Origin: Bombardia bombarda
Lineage: Eukaryota; Ascomycota; Sordariomycetes; Sordariales; Lasiosphaeriaceae
Reading direction: 5' to 3'
Assembly (NCBI GenBank): GCA_030512295.1
Contig: JAULSR010000001.1
Location: forward strand, 5,541,001 to 5,605,000
DNA: 64,000 nt
Below, in pieces: positions 48,201-59,346 of this stretch; the first letter of the stretch is position 1, and every line of letters starts with the position of its first letter. Under the pieces are notes generated by a model. That model worked only from the letters and a program-made list of their open reading frames with translations, did not search any database and was not told where the DNA came from. Made by a program: the position numbers and the translations under genes.

Positions 48201-48599
48201 TAATCAGGTACCTTGCTTTTGGCCCCGACCTGCGTAGTGGTACTAAAACGTGGTTTGCGCTATGATGCCATGTTGTCGGATAAGATCGTCTCCTCAACGG
48301 AATTAACCAGTTCCTGTCAAAACATGGCTGCCCTTGTAAGCAGGATTCGCCACCTGAGGTCGAATTCGGGAGGAACCGCAAACCAGTCGGCATAGCAGCG
48401 ATACTTGGATTAGCTTCAAGTGATGAAGCATAATTGAACGTCAGCACTCAAAAAAACTGGTGTGTATGATATCGTAGATAAACATTCTAGCTATTACCGA
48501 CACTCTTGTATCTCATTACATCATTCTACTATCATGTGTGTTTTCCATCCTGCAACCCAACCAAGTGAATACAGTCGTGCCAGTCCCAATCCACACACA

Positions 48600-48631
48600 A
48601 AAAAAAAAAAAAAAAAAGGGAAAAAAAAAAA
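48600..48631. repeat. interrupted poly-A tract
   Basis: Eighteen A, then GGG, then eleven A. It lies just beyond the stop of the minus-strand citrate synthase gene, so it appears as T-runs in that transcript's 3' flank. Confidence 0.85.
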
Positions 48632-48688
48632 GAACATGACATGCAAGGAAATGTTATCAAAAACAAACAAAAGATTGAAAAGTTAAGT

Positions 48689-50377
48689 CTAAGCAGCCAG
48701 TGCACTCCTCGCCCACAGGTACATCCTGAGCTTGAGCGGCGTCTTTGGCCCCTTTTGGCGACCGCCGTTGGCATCTGCCTCCTTGGCCTGGATGGCAGAC
48801 GCAGCCTTCTCCGTCACCTCATCAGACGACGACGTCGTCATGGTGCCGCGGGGGTCCGCCAGCGGCGTGGGCTTCTTGCCAGAGTAGATCTGCAGCGGCC
48901 GCCAGAGCTTGATGGGCTCGCTCAGCGTCTCGCGCCAGTGCGCGAGCCCGCCCGGGACGCGCGACAGCGAGATCATGGCGATGATGATGTCCTTTTCGAA
49001 GCCCCTGTTAAGTGTATGTGTTAGTATTCAATTGTGAGTGAAGTGACTGTATGAGAGTGGGAGTCTTACAAAGCAGAATACAAAAAGCACCCCAGCAAAT
49101 CCGCGTTCGCCTTGAGGTTGCGCGAGACAAAGTACGGGTCCTCATTCGCCTGCTTGTCAATCGCAAACGCGACCTTGAGCAGCGGGTTCGACGCGACCGC
49201 CTCCTTGTTCTCCTCGATCAGCTCCTCGATCAGACCCAGCCGGGGGTCGCGCGTCTTGTAGATGCGATGGCCGTAGCCAAACAACCTCGCCTTCTTGGCC
49301 TTGACCATGTCGATGTACGTGGGCACGAAGCGCGGGTGCTTGATCTTCTCGAGCGCCTCGTATGCGAGGTCAATCGCGCCGCCGTGCAGCGGGCCGTAGC
49401 CGCAGACGATGCCCGAGATGACGCACGAGACGGGGTCCTGCAGCGTCGAGGCGGCGTGCAGGAAACCGGCGGTCGAGTTGGTCATCTCGTGGTCGGCGTA
49501 AAGGATCCAGAGCTTGTTGAGGCAGGCCTCGATCTTGGGGTCGGCGCCCTTGCCCGTCTTGGGGTCGACGAAGCCCATGCTGAGCAGCAGGTTGCCGACC
49601 AGCGAGCCGCCGGGCGCGGGCTTGGTGAAGGCCTTGTTGCGCTTGTGGCAGTAGACGAGGGCGATGACGGACGAGAGGTAGCCGATGGTGCGCAGGATGG
49701 CCTGGTCGGCTACCTCGAGGTTGTTGTGGAACATGGGCTTGTGCTGGTGGCGCGTGATGGAGGAGGTCTTGTCGATGGCGACGAAGGCGCTGAGGCCGGC
49801 GAGGAGCATGGGGTAGGGTTCGGATTCGCGGCTGGAGAGGGGGGGGTCAGGACGATGAGAGCTTGGGTGGATAGGAGTACTAGTGTGACGTACGGGAAGG
49901 CAGCAACTGTGTCCATGACGGACTTGGGGGGGTTTGCCGCTGCGCTGATGGCTGCGAGCATGGACTTCTTCTCGGCCGCTGAGGGGAGCTTGCTCCATAT
50001 CAAAAGGTGCAACACGTCCTCAAAGTCATTGTTATGAAACAAGTCCTGAATAGGGGTGCCTCTGTACTCAATTCGGCCGCGTTGACCATCACTGTGTGTG
50101 ACATATTAGCACTGAGTCCATGTTTGTGTGAATGTGTTGGGAATAGGGATGGTGAGACATACATGTGAGTAACAGAGGAGGACATGCAAGCCGTGTTCTC
50201 ATAGCCATTGTCGAGAATGGTGAGCTTCTGGGACAAGTTTTGGTCCTCAGTATCTGGGATAGTGATGGCTCCAAGGTCTTTGGCGCGGACAAAGTTGTCA
50301 TGGATGGGTATCAAGTAGCCCTTCTCTGTGCGGCTGTCCACGACACGCAGATGGTGTCCGCTTTCGGTTGGCGCCAT
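48689..50377 (-). CDS. citrate synthase family enzyme, probably specialised
   Basis: Four exons give about 470 residues. The start at 50377 is MAPTESGHHLRVVDSRTEKG, with no mitochondrial presequence and no C-terminal SKL-type peroxisomal tag (it ends ARSALAA). DGQRGRIEYRGTPIQDL, created by splicing, is the family's small-domain entry. Active-site elements are CGYGPLHGGAIDLAYEAL (His), RLFGYGHRIYKTRDPRLG (His, Arg) and LKANADLLGCFLYSALGF (catalytic Asp; LGF across an intron). It condenses an acyl-CoA with an oxoacid, classically acetyl-CoA with oxaloacetate. The lack of a targeting signal, the extended charged C-terminus and the divergent neighbour of the CmcJ/NvfI family suggest a secondary-metabolism paralogue, such as an alkylcitrate or methylcitrate-type synthase. 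That role is inferred. Confidence 0.88.
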
Positions 50378-51256
50378 TGTGAGTGAAAAGTGCTACAAAG
50401 GAGGTGACTGAGAATATGTGATGAGTATGAGACGACGAGGAAGATGAACTGATTGTTGCATGTGCTGTGCCGATTTTTGCAGGATTTGTCGAGAGGTTTT
50501 ATCCATCTATGGCCATTGCCTCGAGCATGATAAGATCCAATATCCGCGTCTATCTTCGCCGGCTTGCCAAAGTCTAGAGCTCTCTGCAAGGTGGTAGTGC
50601 ACAAAGGGTGCACATTGGCACACATTAGCACACATTGGGCCTTGAAGATCACTTCCTGTTCTGTTTCATAGCCCCCCTGTCCCCATATGTTGTCCATAGG
50701 TTAGAGCCAACGTAGGATGCGTGCCTGGCCGGGACTGCGTGATGGACAGTGCTGGACTCCGGACAAATGCATCGCGCCACATTGGTACCGCACAATATCT
50801 ACCCGCCGGCCCATTTATTTGATGCTTATGATGACACCTGCAAGCAGCACCAGCAGCGGCACCTCCAGCCCCGGCTGGACCCCGGCCGGCCCTTCACGTA
50901 CCGTTATTCGCTCTATTCTGGTCGTTCCAAGCTTTGGCTTTTCGATAGCTTCGGACATCGCCTTCCTCTTCAAGAAGGGCTGGATTCTAGCCCCTCGTGG
51001 CTCTCCGTTCCCCCGAAGATCATGATATTCCTTGATTTTGGCGAGACCTAGACCCGCGGAGGGTCCTCCGGGGGCGGTTTCTTGGCTTGTCGGCGAGTCT
51101 ATATACGGCCGACCTGGTCGAGCCCGAGTCCATGTCCACATCGTGCCTTTCCATCATCACCTGCTCGCAGAGTTCTCTCATCCCCGTAAATCGTCAAGAT
51201 TGCCAACCCACTCTCTTCACTGCATCTGTCTCTCCTCACCACTACAACCAGCCAAG
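50378..51256. promoter_or_regulatory. divergent promoter, citrate synthase and CmcJ/NvfI-family genes
   Basis: An 879-bp gap separates divergent starts. It contains a short repeated stretch (GCACACATT units, 50613-50640), a GC-rich palindromic patch with CCGGCCGG near 50880-50890, and a TATATA element near 51098-51104, about 155 bp before the plus-strand start. Confidence 0.5.
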
Positions 51257-52162
51257 ATGTCTGTCGCCGTCCAGCAGCAGCCCAAGTCCACCACGGGTTT
51301 CCTGTGCATGTGGAACGGCACCAAGGACGGAGAGAGTGCCTATGTCGACTACGCCACTGGCAAGACCAACGCCAATGAGCCCAAGAAGGTCGACATCGTG
51401 GCGCACGACATCCGCACCATCTCGCCCATGCCCTCGCTCGGCAGCGATGGCTACCAGCTCTTTGACCACAGCACGGCACTCTCCGCTGAAGAGCTGCTGG
51501 CAGCCAACACGCCCGAGGGCCGCAAGGTGATCGAGAATGTGTACTATGCCGAGTGCAAGCAGATCATCCAGCAGATCACGGGCTCCAAGATCGTCGTGCC
51601 CTATATCTTCCGGGTCCGGCAGAATGGGTCGCACCCCAAGGACTTCGGCACTGCGAGCGTCACCAACTCCAAGATGACGACCAGCTCGCTGCCCATCGCC
51701 CACGTGGATCGCGATCGGCTGACGCTGCTGCACGGCGTGCAGGAGGCCTTTGGGGCCGAGGCTGAGAACATGATCAAGAAGCACAAGCGGTTCGCGCAGA
51801 TCAACGTCTGGCGCTCTATCGACGAGTCGGTCAAGAAGTGGCCGCTCGCCTTTGTCAACCACCGGGCTGTGCCGGGCTGGGATTACGACACCCACATGGC
51901 TAGCGTCTTCCCCCAGAACGACCCCCGGGTGGCCATCAGGGGCGCCAAGGTCCAGGACAGCATCCTCAAGTACGATCCCGGGTACAGCTACTACTACGCC
52001 AGCGACCTCAAGAACAGCGAGGTCCTGGTCTTTTCGTCGGGCGACAGCGACGCCAAGATGGTCATTCCCCACAGTGCCTTTTGGGACGACAAGACGCCCG
52101 ATGATGCGCCCACCCGACGCTCGATCGAGGTGCGCGCCTGGGTCTTTTTTGATGACGAGTAG
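51257..52162 (+). CDS. CmcJ/NvfI-family Fe(II)-dependent oxygenase-like protein
   Basis: A single exon of 301 residues with start MSVAVQQQPKSTTGFLCMWN. The family is recognised from the N-terminal half (KVDIVAHDIRTISP, FDHSTALSAEELLA, NVYYAECKQIIQQITGSKIV), IAHVDRD with a His-x-Asp iron-binding pair, NVWRSIDESVKKWPLAFVNH, and the C-terminal HSAFWDD and SIEVRAWVFFDDE. CmcJ takes part in cephamycin 7-alpha-methoxylation and NvfI in fungal meroterpenoid oxidation, and related fungal members cluster with PKS or NRPS genes. The reaction here is unknown, probably an oxidation of a small molecule in the cytosol. High GC3 codon use suggests good expression. It is transcribed away from the citrate synthase gene. 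Confidence 0.85.
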   Translation: MSVAVQQQPKSTTGFLCMWNGTKDGESAYVDYATGKTNANEPKKVDIVAHDIRTISPMPSLGSDGYQLFDHSTALSAEELLAANTPEGRKVIENVYYAECKQIIQQITGSKIVVPYIFRVRQNGSHPKDFGTASVTNSKMTTSSLPIAHVDRDRLTLLHGVQEAFGAEAENMIKKHKRFAQINVWRSIDESVKKWPLAFVNHRAVPGWDYDTHMASVFPQNDPRVAIRGAKVQDSILKYDPGYSYYYASDLKNSEVLVFSSGDSDAKMVIPHSAFWDDKTPDDAPTRRSIEVRAWVFFDDE

Positions 52163-53960
52163 GGGAGGGAAGAAGGAGGGGGGGGGGGGCTGCTGTCAGA
52201 TAATTTAGTCTTTAGTCTTTTGTCTCTTGTCTTTTGTCTCTTGTCTTTTATGTACCTAGTACTTTCATTTAGCTGCAATAATGATCCATGAACTGGTAGC
52301 ACACATCTTCAAGTCCTGTGTGCAATGACCTGCAATCGTCAGTAAAACGTGTGTGTGACTGCAGAAATAACCCCACATACCTATGTCATATGCTCCCTGT
52401 CAGGCCGGACAAAGGAAAGAGAACTGAAGAAATAGTGGCAACGGTTAGCGGGTCGGTGTTACGGGATACGGCACGGGTTGACGCTGACTCTGTCATGGAT
52501 TTGAGGAAGAGATGGAAGTCCATGCTAAAAGAATGCTCCACACCGGGAGCGACCCGACAAAGCTTTCCCACTGGTGCTGCTCGTGGGACGTTGTCAATGC
52601 CAAGAAACCCTTACCCTACAAAGCTCCCCTAGCGTCCTCTTTCTGCCGTGGAGCGCAGCCCTGTTTCGGGTAATTTAGCGTGTCGATCACCGCTGTCTTC
52701 CCTCAACGTCAGCCGCAATGATCTGCACATGAAACGGGCCTGCAGAATGGTTCGCAGAGTGGTCACTGCTTCCTTTTGAATTTACTGTGTACACCCAATC
52801 TCCTTGCCAATTCTTCAACTGTTTTCTGGTTGGCCCGTCGGTCTTTGGTCCCTTGTTTGGGTATCATCAGGACCCAGATTGCTTGATGGGGCACACACCA
52901 CCTTCGAGGGCAAATCCATTTCTGGCACACCCAATGGCCACTTTGGATTATTTTTTTCCCCCCCCACACCAGGTTGTGTGTCCCAGGCACCGTCTTCTTC
53001 AGTGGCCAGCCATACTGATTGATTCGGTCCCCGAAATCAAAACAGCCTGAGTCCGGCTGCATCCGCGCCCCAGCCATTGATTGCACTTTGCGCCACTGAA
53101 GATCTCTCTTTCGCTGCCATGGGAAAAGGCGAGGTGATCTTCTCTCTTTCATTTTTCAAGTGTCCAAGTGAGATAAGGAACACACAGAGAGCTAGCTACT
53201 GTGTATGTGAGGTTCCCCGGTACGAATTCGCAGAGGAGAATGCATCATCATACCCTCCTGCTGTCTATGCCCAACCGGGTACCAGCCAGCCAGGTCGAGA
53301 CTCGAGACAGGTTGATTCCAACTCCACTGATTCCACCTCATCAGCATCATACGACTCACCCGGCTGCGAAGGTCACTGGAGCCACCGTCATGCAAACGCA
53401 CAAAAACACATCTCGACACCACACCCTCCCGTTCTCTTCTGCAGCACGTCGCGACATTGACAGCCACACTCCCACACCTGGTCTCCGATCTAGACCACCC
53501 CTAAATAGCAACCTCAGTGGCTACCATTTCGGATATAAAAGATCCGATATAGCCCCCCTTCTTATCAGATTACCGGCACAACTGCTACCCGGCCGTTCCG
53601 AGCTCTGTCCTTCAGCGCTCTCACTACCACAGTAGTCTTTTTGTGGTCGTTTTGGTCCTCTGTTGGCTTACTTGGCCTTGTCCGATTCTGCCATGCCACC
53701 CCTCCGATGCCACACAGATAACGTGCTCGCAGGCCTGGACGCGTCTAGACCGCCCTCGGAAAGCAATTTTTTTGAGACATGACTGAGGCTGCGAGGGCTT
53801 TCTGCTTATTCATTTTTTCTTTTGTTTCTTCCAATATTCTCTTGCTTTGTCCCCTACACGCAGGGGGGGTGCTGACAGTCGGCAGGAGGAACAACAGCCA
53901 CCGACCACCGCCGTACCTTGATCGTTCCTCCAGCCCCATCACTACACAGTACAGTCACAA

Positions 53961-53985
53961 CCCCCCCCCCCCCCCCCCCCCCCCC
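53961..53985. repeat. poly-C tract, 25 bases
   Basis: An uninterrupted run of 25 C. A second run of 16 C lies at 58544-58559. Confidence 0.9.
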
Positions 53986-54152
53986 TGACCACCTGGGTGG
54001 ATTCCCAGGTCGTTGACGCCATCTCCCATGCGCGCTGCCGGAACCGCACTCCTAGCTAGACCTAGTAACCATGGCCACGTTCGGAAGACTGGTTCAAGGC
54101 TCGCCTCCCCACAGGACTGGACCGGGACGGGAAGCCGAGCGGAGTTCTACTG

Positions 54153-54217
54153 GGGCAGGCAGGGGGGCAGGCAGGCAGGCAGGCAGGCATGCAGGCAGGC
54201 AGGCAGGCAGGCAGGCA
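54153..54217. repeat. (GGCA)n microsatellite
   Basis: About sixteen GGCA units with small interruptions (one GGGGG, one CATG). Confidence 0.9.
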
Positions 54218-54892
54218 TGTCATGTTTGGCCAACAGCAAGTGTGTTCCTTCTTGACGTGCCCAACCCAACCGCCCCCGTCTTTTCCATACCCTTGAATAT
54301 GCGGTACAAGCCGGTGGCCGATGCAACACCCACCACGGAACCAAAAGAATAGAAGGTTTTTTCTTTTGCTGTCGGGGCTAGCCCCCGGCAAAATTGAACA
54401 ATCTCCTCGTTGACAATGACACCTTCTTATCGCAGTACTGGGATACAGGGGTGGCCGGCTTTTGCACTCATTGCGTTCTTCGTGATGATTACTAGTGCTT
54501 GGTATTGACACCGGCGAACAAAAGGTCCGGCCAGCTGAACAAATTATGTGATCGGCGTTGGTGGCATGTTGCTTTTCTTGATTTCTTTCTGTAAGTTGCC
54601 GAGGGTGGCGATGATGGATGGATTTTGTACAGATAATGACCTAGTATGTGCCAGCACCAGAGCAAAGTCCTGTGCTATAGGACTTGTCTGGCTGTTTGTT
54701 GCTTGTTGTCGGGCAGATCGATCCAGCATAATCCTGATCGGTGAAGGTACCCCAGACCAGAGATCCTCTCCTCGTCTCCCCACCTGTCTCCCGTCTCTCG
54801 TCCCCAGTCTCACTCCCGTCCCCAGTCTCACTCCCGTCCCTCTCTCTCTCCTCTCCCTTCCCCTTACCCCGTCTCTCCTGCCTCCAGCCCTC

Positions 54893-54922
54893 CCAGCCAG
54901 CCAGCCAGCCAGCCAGCCAGCC
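54893..54922. repeat. (CCAG)n microsatellite
   Basis: Seven to eight CCAG units about 50 bp upstream of the MFS start codon. Confidence 0.9.
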
Positions 54923-54973
54923 GCCCAGGCTCTCACCCTCGCCCGCTGCCAGGCAGGCACGCCGCCCACCGCG

Positions 54974-56752
54974 ATGGCGGCACCATCATCCTCAACCACC
55001 TCCACCTCCACCCCCAAAGACTCGACCGCCAACCTCGCCGTCGTCGATGTCATCCCAACGCCAGCACCCGCAACAACAGTAGCCGAGCCCCCCTCCGAAA
55101 CCGCCGTCTCCAACGGCCCCGCAGACGAAGATGTCCAGCCCCGCTACACAGTCTACACGCAATGGCAAAAGCGCTCCATCGTCGTCGGCGCCGCCGTCTG
55201 CGCCTTCTTCAACCCCCTCACCGCCCAAGTCTACCTGCCCGCGCTCAACGTGCTCTCCAAAGAATTCAACGTCACCCCCGCCGACATCAACCTGACCGTC
55301 ACCACCTACATGGTCTTCCAGGGTCTAACCCCAACCTTGTTCGGCGGCTTCACCGACACGTTCGGCCGCCGCCCGGGGTACATCGTCTGCTTCGTTGTCT
55401 ACATCGCCGCCAACATCGCGCTGGCGCTCGCCGACCGCTACCGCCAGCTGCTCATCGTGCGCTGTCTGCAGTCGGCCGGGTCCGCGACCGTCATGGTGCT
55501 GTGCCAGGCCGTCGTGGCGGACATCATCACGAGCGCGGAGAGGGGGCAGTACATCGGGATCACGGCGATCCCGTCGATACTGGGCCCGAGCATGGGCCCG
55601 GTGATTGGCGGCGCGCTGACCAAGTTCCTGGGGTGGCGGAGCATCTTCTGGTTCCTGACGATCTGCGCGGGGGTGAACTTTGCGTTGCTGTTGTGTTTTC
55701 TGCCCGAGACGTGTCGCAAGGTTGTCGGCGACGGGTCGATCCGGCCGCCGCCCATGTACCGCACGCTCGTGCAGACGATCCGGTACCGGCGCCATCCGGA
55801 GGGCGTGGCGGAGCAGAACATGGAGAGCCTGGAGAAGCACCCGGATGAGATGCAGAACGTGAGCAAGTGGAAGTTTGCGACAAGGCATCTGTTCGCGTCG
55901 GTCGTGCTGCTGCGGGATGTCGAGTTCTTGTTCCTGCTGCTCTGCGGCGGGATTGTCTTCTCGGGGGTGTATGCCATCGGCACGGCCATGCCGCACCAGT
56001 TCGCGACGCTGTACGGGTTTGACGACCTCGAGGTCGGGCTCATGTACCTGCCGCTCGTCGGCGGGTCGATCGTGGCTGTCGTCGTGGTCGGCCCAGGCAT
56101 GAACTGGAACTACCGTCGACATGCCCGTAGGTTGGGGTTCCCGATCGATCGCAGGCGGAGGATGGACCTGCACGGGTTTCCGATCGAGAAGGTGCGGCTG
56201 CAGGTGGCGCTGCCGCTGCTGGCGCTGGGGGCCGCGGTGGTGGCCAGCTGGGGCTGGGTGACGGTCAACGAGGTCGAGATTGAGAAGGTGTGCATTATTG
56301 TGTTCTTCATCGGGGTGAGTCTGGTGGGCGTGAATAATGCGATTAACGCGCTGATTGTGGATATCTTTCCTGAGAAGGCCGGCGCGGCGCTGGCGGCGTA
56401 TAATCTGGTCAAGTGTCTGATGGGCGCGGTGGCGTCGGGCGTGATTGATTTGCTTATTGCTGCTGTTGGGTTGGGGAAGGCGTTTACGGTGTTTGGGGCG
56501 CTGTATCTGTTATTGATTCCTATTATGGTGCTGGTTATGTGGAGGGGGGTGGATTGGAGGGAGCAGAGGCGGGAGAGGGAGGAGAGGCAGAAAGCGAAGG
56601 AGGAGGCGGGAAGGAGGGTGAGGGATGGGGATGGGGATGGGGATGGAGGGGAGTTGAGGGTTGGGGGGGAGAGAAGTGAAGGTGAAGTGGTGATGATGAT
56701 GACGTGCATGCATGCGTTCTTGTACTACTTGGTTCGTTTTTATGTAAAGTGA
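54974..56752 (+). CDS. MFS transporter, DHA1 drug:H+ antiporter type
   Basis: A single exon of 592 residues. The start at 54974 (MAAPSSSTTSTSTPKDSTAN) is preferred because the frame upstream is a low-complexity, pyrimidine-derived stretch. Helix 1 is VGAAVCAFFNPLTAQVYLPA. GGFTDTFGRRPGYIVCF is the A-like motif, RCLQSAGSATVMVLCQAVVA and SILGPSMGPVIGGALTKFLG (motif C, antiporter signature) follow, then WRSIFWFLTICAG. The central loop PPPMYRTLVQTIRYRRHPEG and later FPEKAGAALAAYNLVKCLMG match the Qdr/Aqr-type DHA1 subfamily. The C-terminus carries a charged, Gly/Asp-repeat tail, and the final hydrophobic dozen residues may be read-through of a degenerate end. It probably exports a small organic compound across the plasma membrane. 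Its place between the CmcJ/NvfI-family and GMC genes fits an exporter for a cluster product. Confidence 0.88.
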   Translation: MAAPSSSTTSTSTPKDSTANLAVVDVIPTPAPATTVAEPPSETAVSNGPADEDVQPRYTVYTQWQKRSIVVGAAVCAFFNPLTAQVYLPALNVLSKEFNVTPADINLTVTTYMVFQGLTPTLFGGFTDTFGRRPGYIVCFVVYIAANIALALADRYRQLLIVRCLQSAGSATVMVLCQAVVADIITSAERGQYIGITAIPSILGPSMGPVIGGALTKFLGWRSIFWFLTICAGVNFALLLCFLPETCRKVVGDGSIRPPPMYRTLVQTIRYRRHPEGVAEQNMESLEKHPDEMQNVSKWKFATRHLFASVVLLRDVEFLFLLLCGGIVFSGVYAIGTAMPHQFATLYGFDDLEVGLMYLPLVGGSIVAVVVVGPGMNWNYRRHARRLGFPIDRRRRMDLHGFPIEKVRLQVALPLLALGAAVVASWGWVTVNEVEIEKVCIIVFFIGVSLVGVNNAINALIVDIFPEKAGAALAAYNLVKCLMGAVASGVIDLLIAAVGLGKAFTVFGALYLLLIPIMVLVMWRGVDWREQRREREERQKAKEEAGRRVRDGDGDGDGGELRVGGERSEGEVVMMMTCMHAFLYYLVRFYVK

Positions 56753-59346
56753 TGATGATATATACAGTAGATAGATGTGTGATCTAGGCAACAAGATACT
56801 TGTGATATTACTACATTGTTTTGATGTCGTGTTACCCCATTGTTGTCAAGTCTTTCTTTTCTTTTTTCTATGACATTATTAAACCATAAGTACCATTTAC
56901 CGATTCCTATCACATCCTTTCTCCGCATCATGTTACCATCGTGTGTGTCCGTCTTGCCACGTTAGTACACATGGCCGCGTATATGGGCTCTGTTAATATC
57001 CCCAAGGTAACATTGACGTCACAGGGAAGCATTCATCACAATCGCCACAGCCTTAGCGACAAAAACTCGCGCATTGTGTGCACCACTTTAGAGCACAAGG
57101 TTGTAATTTGGTGTCTGTTGACAATGAAATAAGCTTTCGAGGGGGCAGATCATTGTTTCAAGCTGTGTTGGATGTCACACCTCAAGTTGATTGGTGAAGT
57201 TCTCAGCTGAATCTTGTCGGAGATGGAGGTTCAACAATTTTATTGGTAGGAAACTGACGCTGAACTCAATTACAGTTGATTTTCAGTTTTTGACCTTTGC
57301 TGCTTGTTAAACTTAGGGAGACGTGTTGTGGTATTTGTGATATATTGACCTACTCTGCGAACACATCCCCATTGGTGATGCCATCTCAACATCAATATTG
57401 CTCTCGTCACCTCATATCTGCTCAAGCATGTAGCGCTTTACGTAATGTCAGCACACCAGGGTGATAGCAGCGCATGCACAGTTTCTCAAGTACCGGCAGA
57501 ATTGATTTTGGTGGCGTATCGCAGTCTGCATAGCCGAACGAGAAAATGGAAGACGAAAGACGAGGTAGGATTAGAACCGTTGAGCCTTGCTTTGAAGGAG
57601 GACCTACATATGCAGTGGGTAGGGCATTTAAGGCTTAGTATGTTTGCTTGGGTCGTACGGCAGTGATGGAAGAAGATTCGAAATCTGGTTTCAGAGACAA
57701 AGAAGAGTGGGTCTGAAATCGATAAAGGAGACCTGATCGTATGATTTTCTTCTGTGCCTGACAAAAGCGGATTTGAGAAGATCCCCACAATTCCCAGCAC
57801 TGTGGAACAAGCACGACTGATATGACCTTGGCAATGCATATGGACGCGTCTTGGGGATGCCAAGTGTATTGAGTTTGGCATGGTGACTTTACTATTTGGC
57901 TGAGGTGAGGTAATTGCTTGTGTTCATGCCCGCGACTTTATTGCGACACCGCGTTCAGTATTCGTAGGTCCTTAGGTATGTTATGGGATATATGCACTTG
58001 GCTTAGTCGGAAAGTATGTTGAATGGGTCGCTGGTAAGTAGGTAGTCGAATAGAGGAGGTGGTGACCAAATGGAGAAATCCCAAGAGCCGACTTAGAATC
58101 GGTTAACTGATAGTGGAGTTCGATATAGCTTCAGTGCTCTAATAAGAAAAAGAACATGTGATGGGCTAGCTCGCTGGACTGTTTTACCGAGTACAACATA
58201 CTATTCCCCCATGCCTGTCTGATATTACATCAGCACTTGTTAGACTAATCACAAGGCGCTAATAGCTATATTGAACATGAATTTATAGATGATAAGACTT
58301 CACAACAACAGACGGGTCTCATATCACTACAAACAAAAGGGACAGTTTTGATGATGCAACCACAGAAAAGGAGATCACAAAGACTTGCCGCGAACCATTC
58401 TCATAGATGAAAATAAACAGTCAAAAATAGGTATTTGTACTAGCATTTTAACCTAGCTCTCTTGAAGTTGATATTATGTATCATATAGCTTGGTTCGGTA
58501 ACCGTGTACATTTTATTAGTGAAAATGAATCTCGGTGTTATTTCCCCCCCCCCCCCCCCACATTCTCCAATGCGCGGCCAACGAAAATCACACCAGTATG
58601 GGGCAAGTCCGAACATGTTGAATGTCAGCACTTGCCCAAGGTACTTACTTATTTCCATGGTCGCGCCTACCATATACAGACAGGACACAACGCTAAGAAA
58701 ACTATATATCGCGCGCCCACTAAAATCACGTCCTCATAGGATGGGAACTTGGTCATGTGGAACCGGTGAGTCTTCGTTCTATGAAAAGCGCGTATAGGTA
58801 ACGCTTTGGCACTCCCATGGCCCCGCACCCCAGACAATGCCTTAACTGCCCCTGGTTACACAAGAGCAACTATACTACAGCCATCCTTCCCTAAGAAAAG
58901 GAAGAGGAGAAAGGACCACACAACTCACCAATTATAATCGCTGGAGGCCCTGATATCGATACAGTCATCGTCGCAGCCCGACCATAGTGCTGGGACAGAA
59001 GCGTCCTGGTTAGGTAACCTGCGATCCTGCAAATGCCCAACAACGGCACAGCTGACCAAGACGGTGTGTCGAAGCATCCAATGGCCACGAATGCTACCTT
59101 GTGCTCACCTCCTTGCCCATGCGAGGGCGGGGAAACGTCCCATCATCATTGGGGTACGATCATGTCTTGCACGCTGCTACCATGCAGTCTGAGCGGAAGG
59201 GCGGTGACACGAGGGCCGAGGTGTGTGGTGTGTGCCACGGACCGACATATGTATTTAAGATAAATCCAACTTTGAACACTTGGGGTAGGTTGTACCTGGC
59301 TCTCAACAACCTTCCTCCCTCTCTTACTGTGGTCGCGTCTATCAAG
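56753..59346. other. intergenic region
   Basis: About 2.6 kb. Open frames at 57445-57881 and 58440-58797 lack motifs and overlap simple sequence. Contains a run of 16 C (58544-58559). No gene seen. Confidence 0.5.

Larger units (their letters stand above)
46844..48688. other. intergenic region
   Basis: About 1.8 kb with no recognisable gene. Contains a 15-bp unit triplicated at 48161-48200 and A-runs at 48600-48631. Confidence 0.5.
52163..54973. other. intergenic region with simple repeats
   Basis: About 2.8 kb between two plus-strand genes. It holds tandem TCTTTTGTCTCT-type units in the 3' flank (52207-52250), a run of 25 C (53961-53985), a GGCA tract, a pyrimidine-rich block with a repeated CTCACTCCCGTCCC unit (54780-54860) and a CCAG tract. 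The CT-rich block just before the MFS start is typical of fungal promoters. No gene seen. Confidence 0.5.

Noticed and set aside
49051..50037. Plus-strand open frame of 328 codons
   Set aside because: It is antisense to the citrate synthase gene and arises from its high GC3 codon use. It has no motif of its own.
51242..52072. Minus-strand open frame of 276 codons
   Set aside because: Shadow of the CmcJ/NvfI-family gene on the other strand, with biased Gly/Val/Asp/Leu composition.
54548..54973. N-terminal extension of the DHA1 transporter
   Set aside because: The frame is open, but its translation mirrors CT-rich and CCAG repeats. The start at 54974 fits the family.
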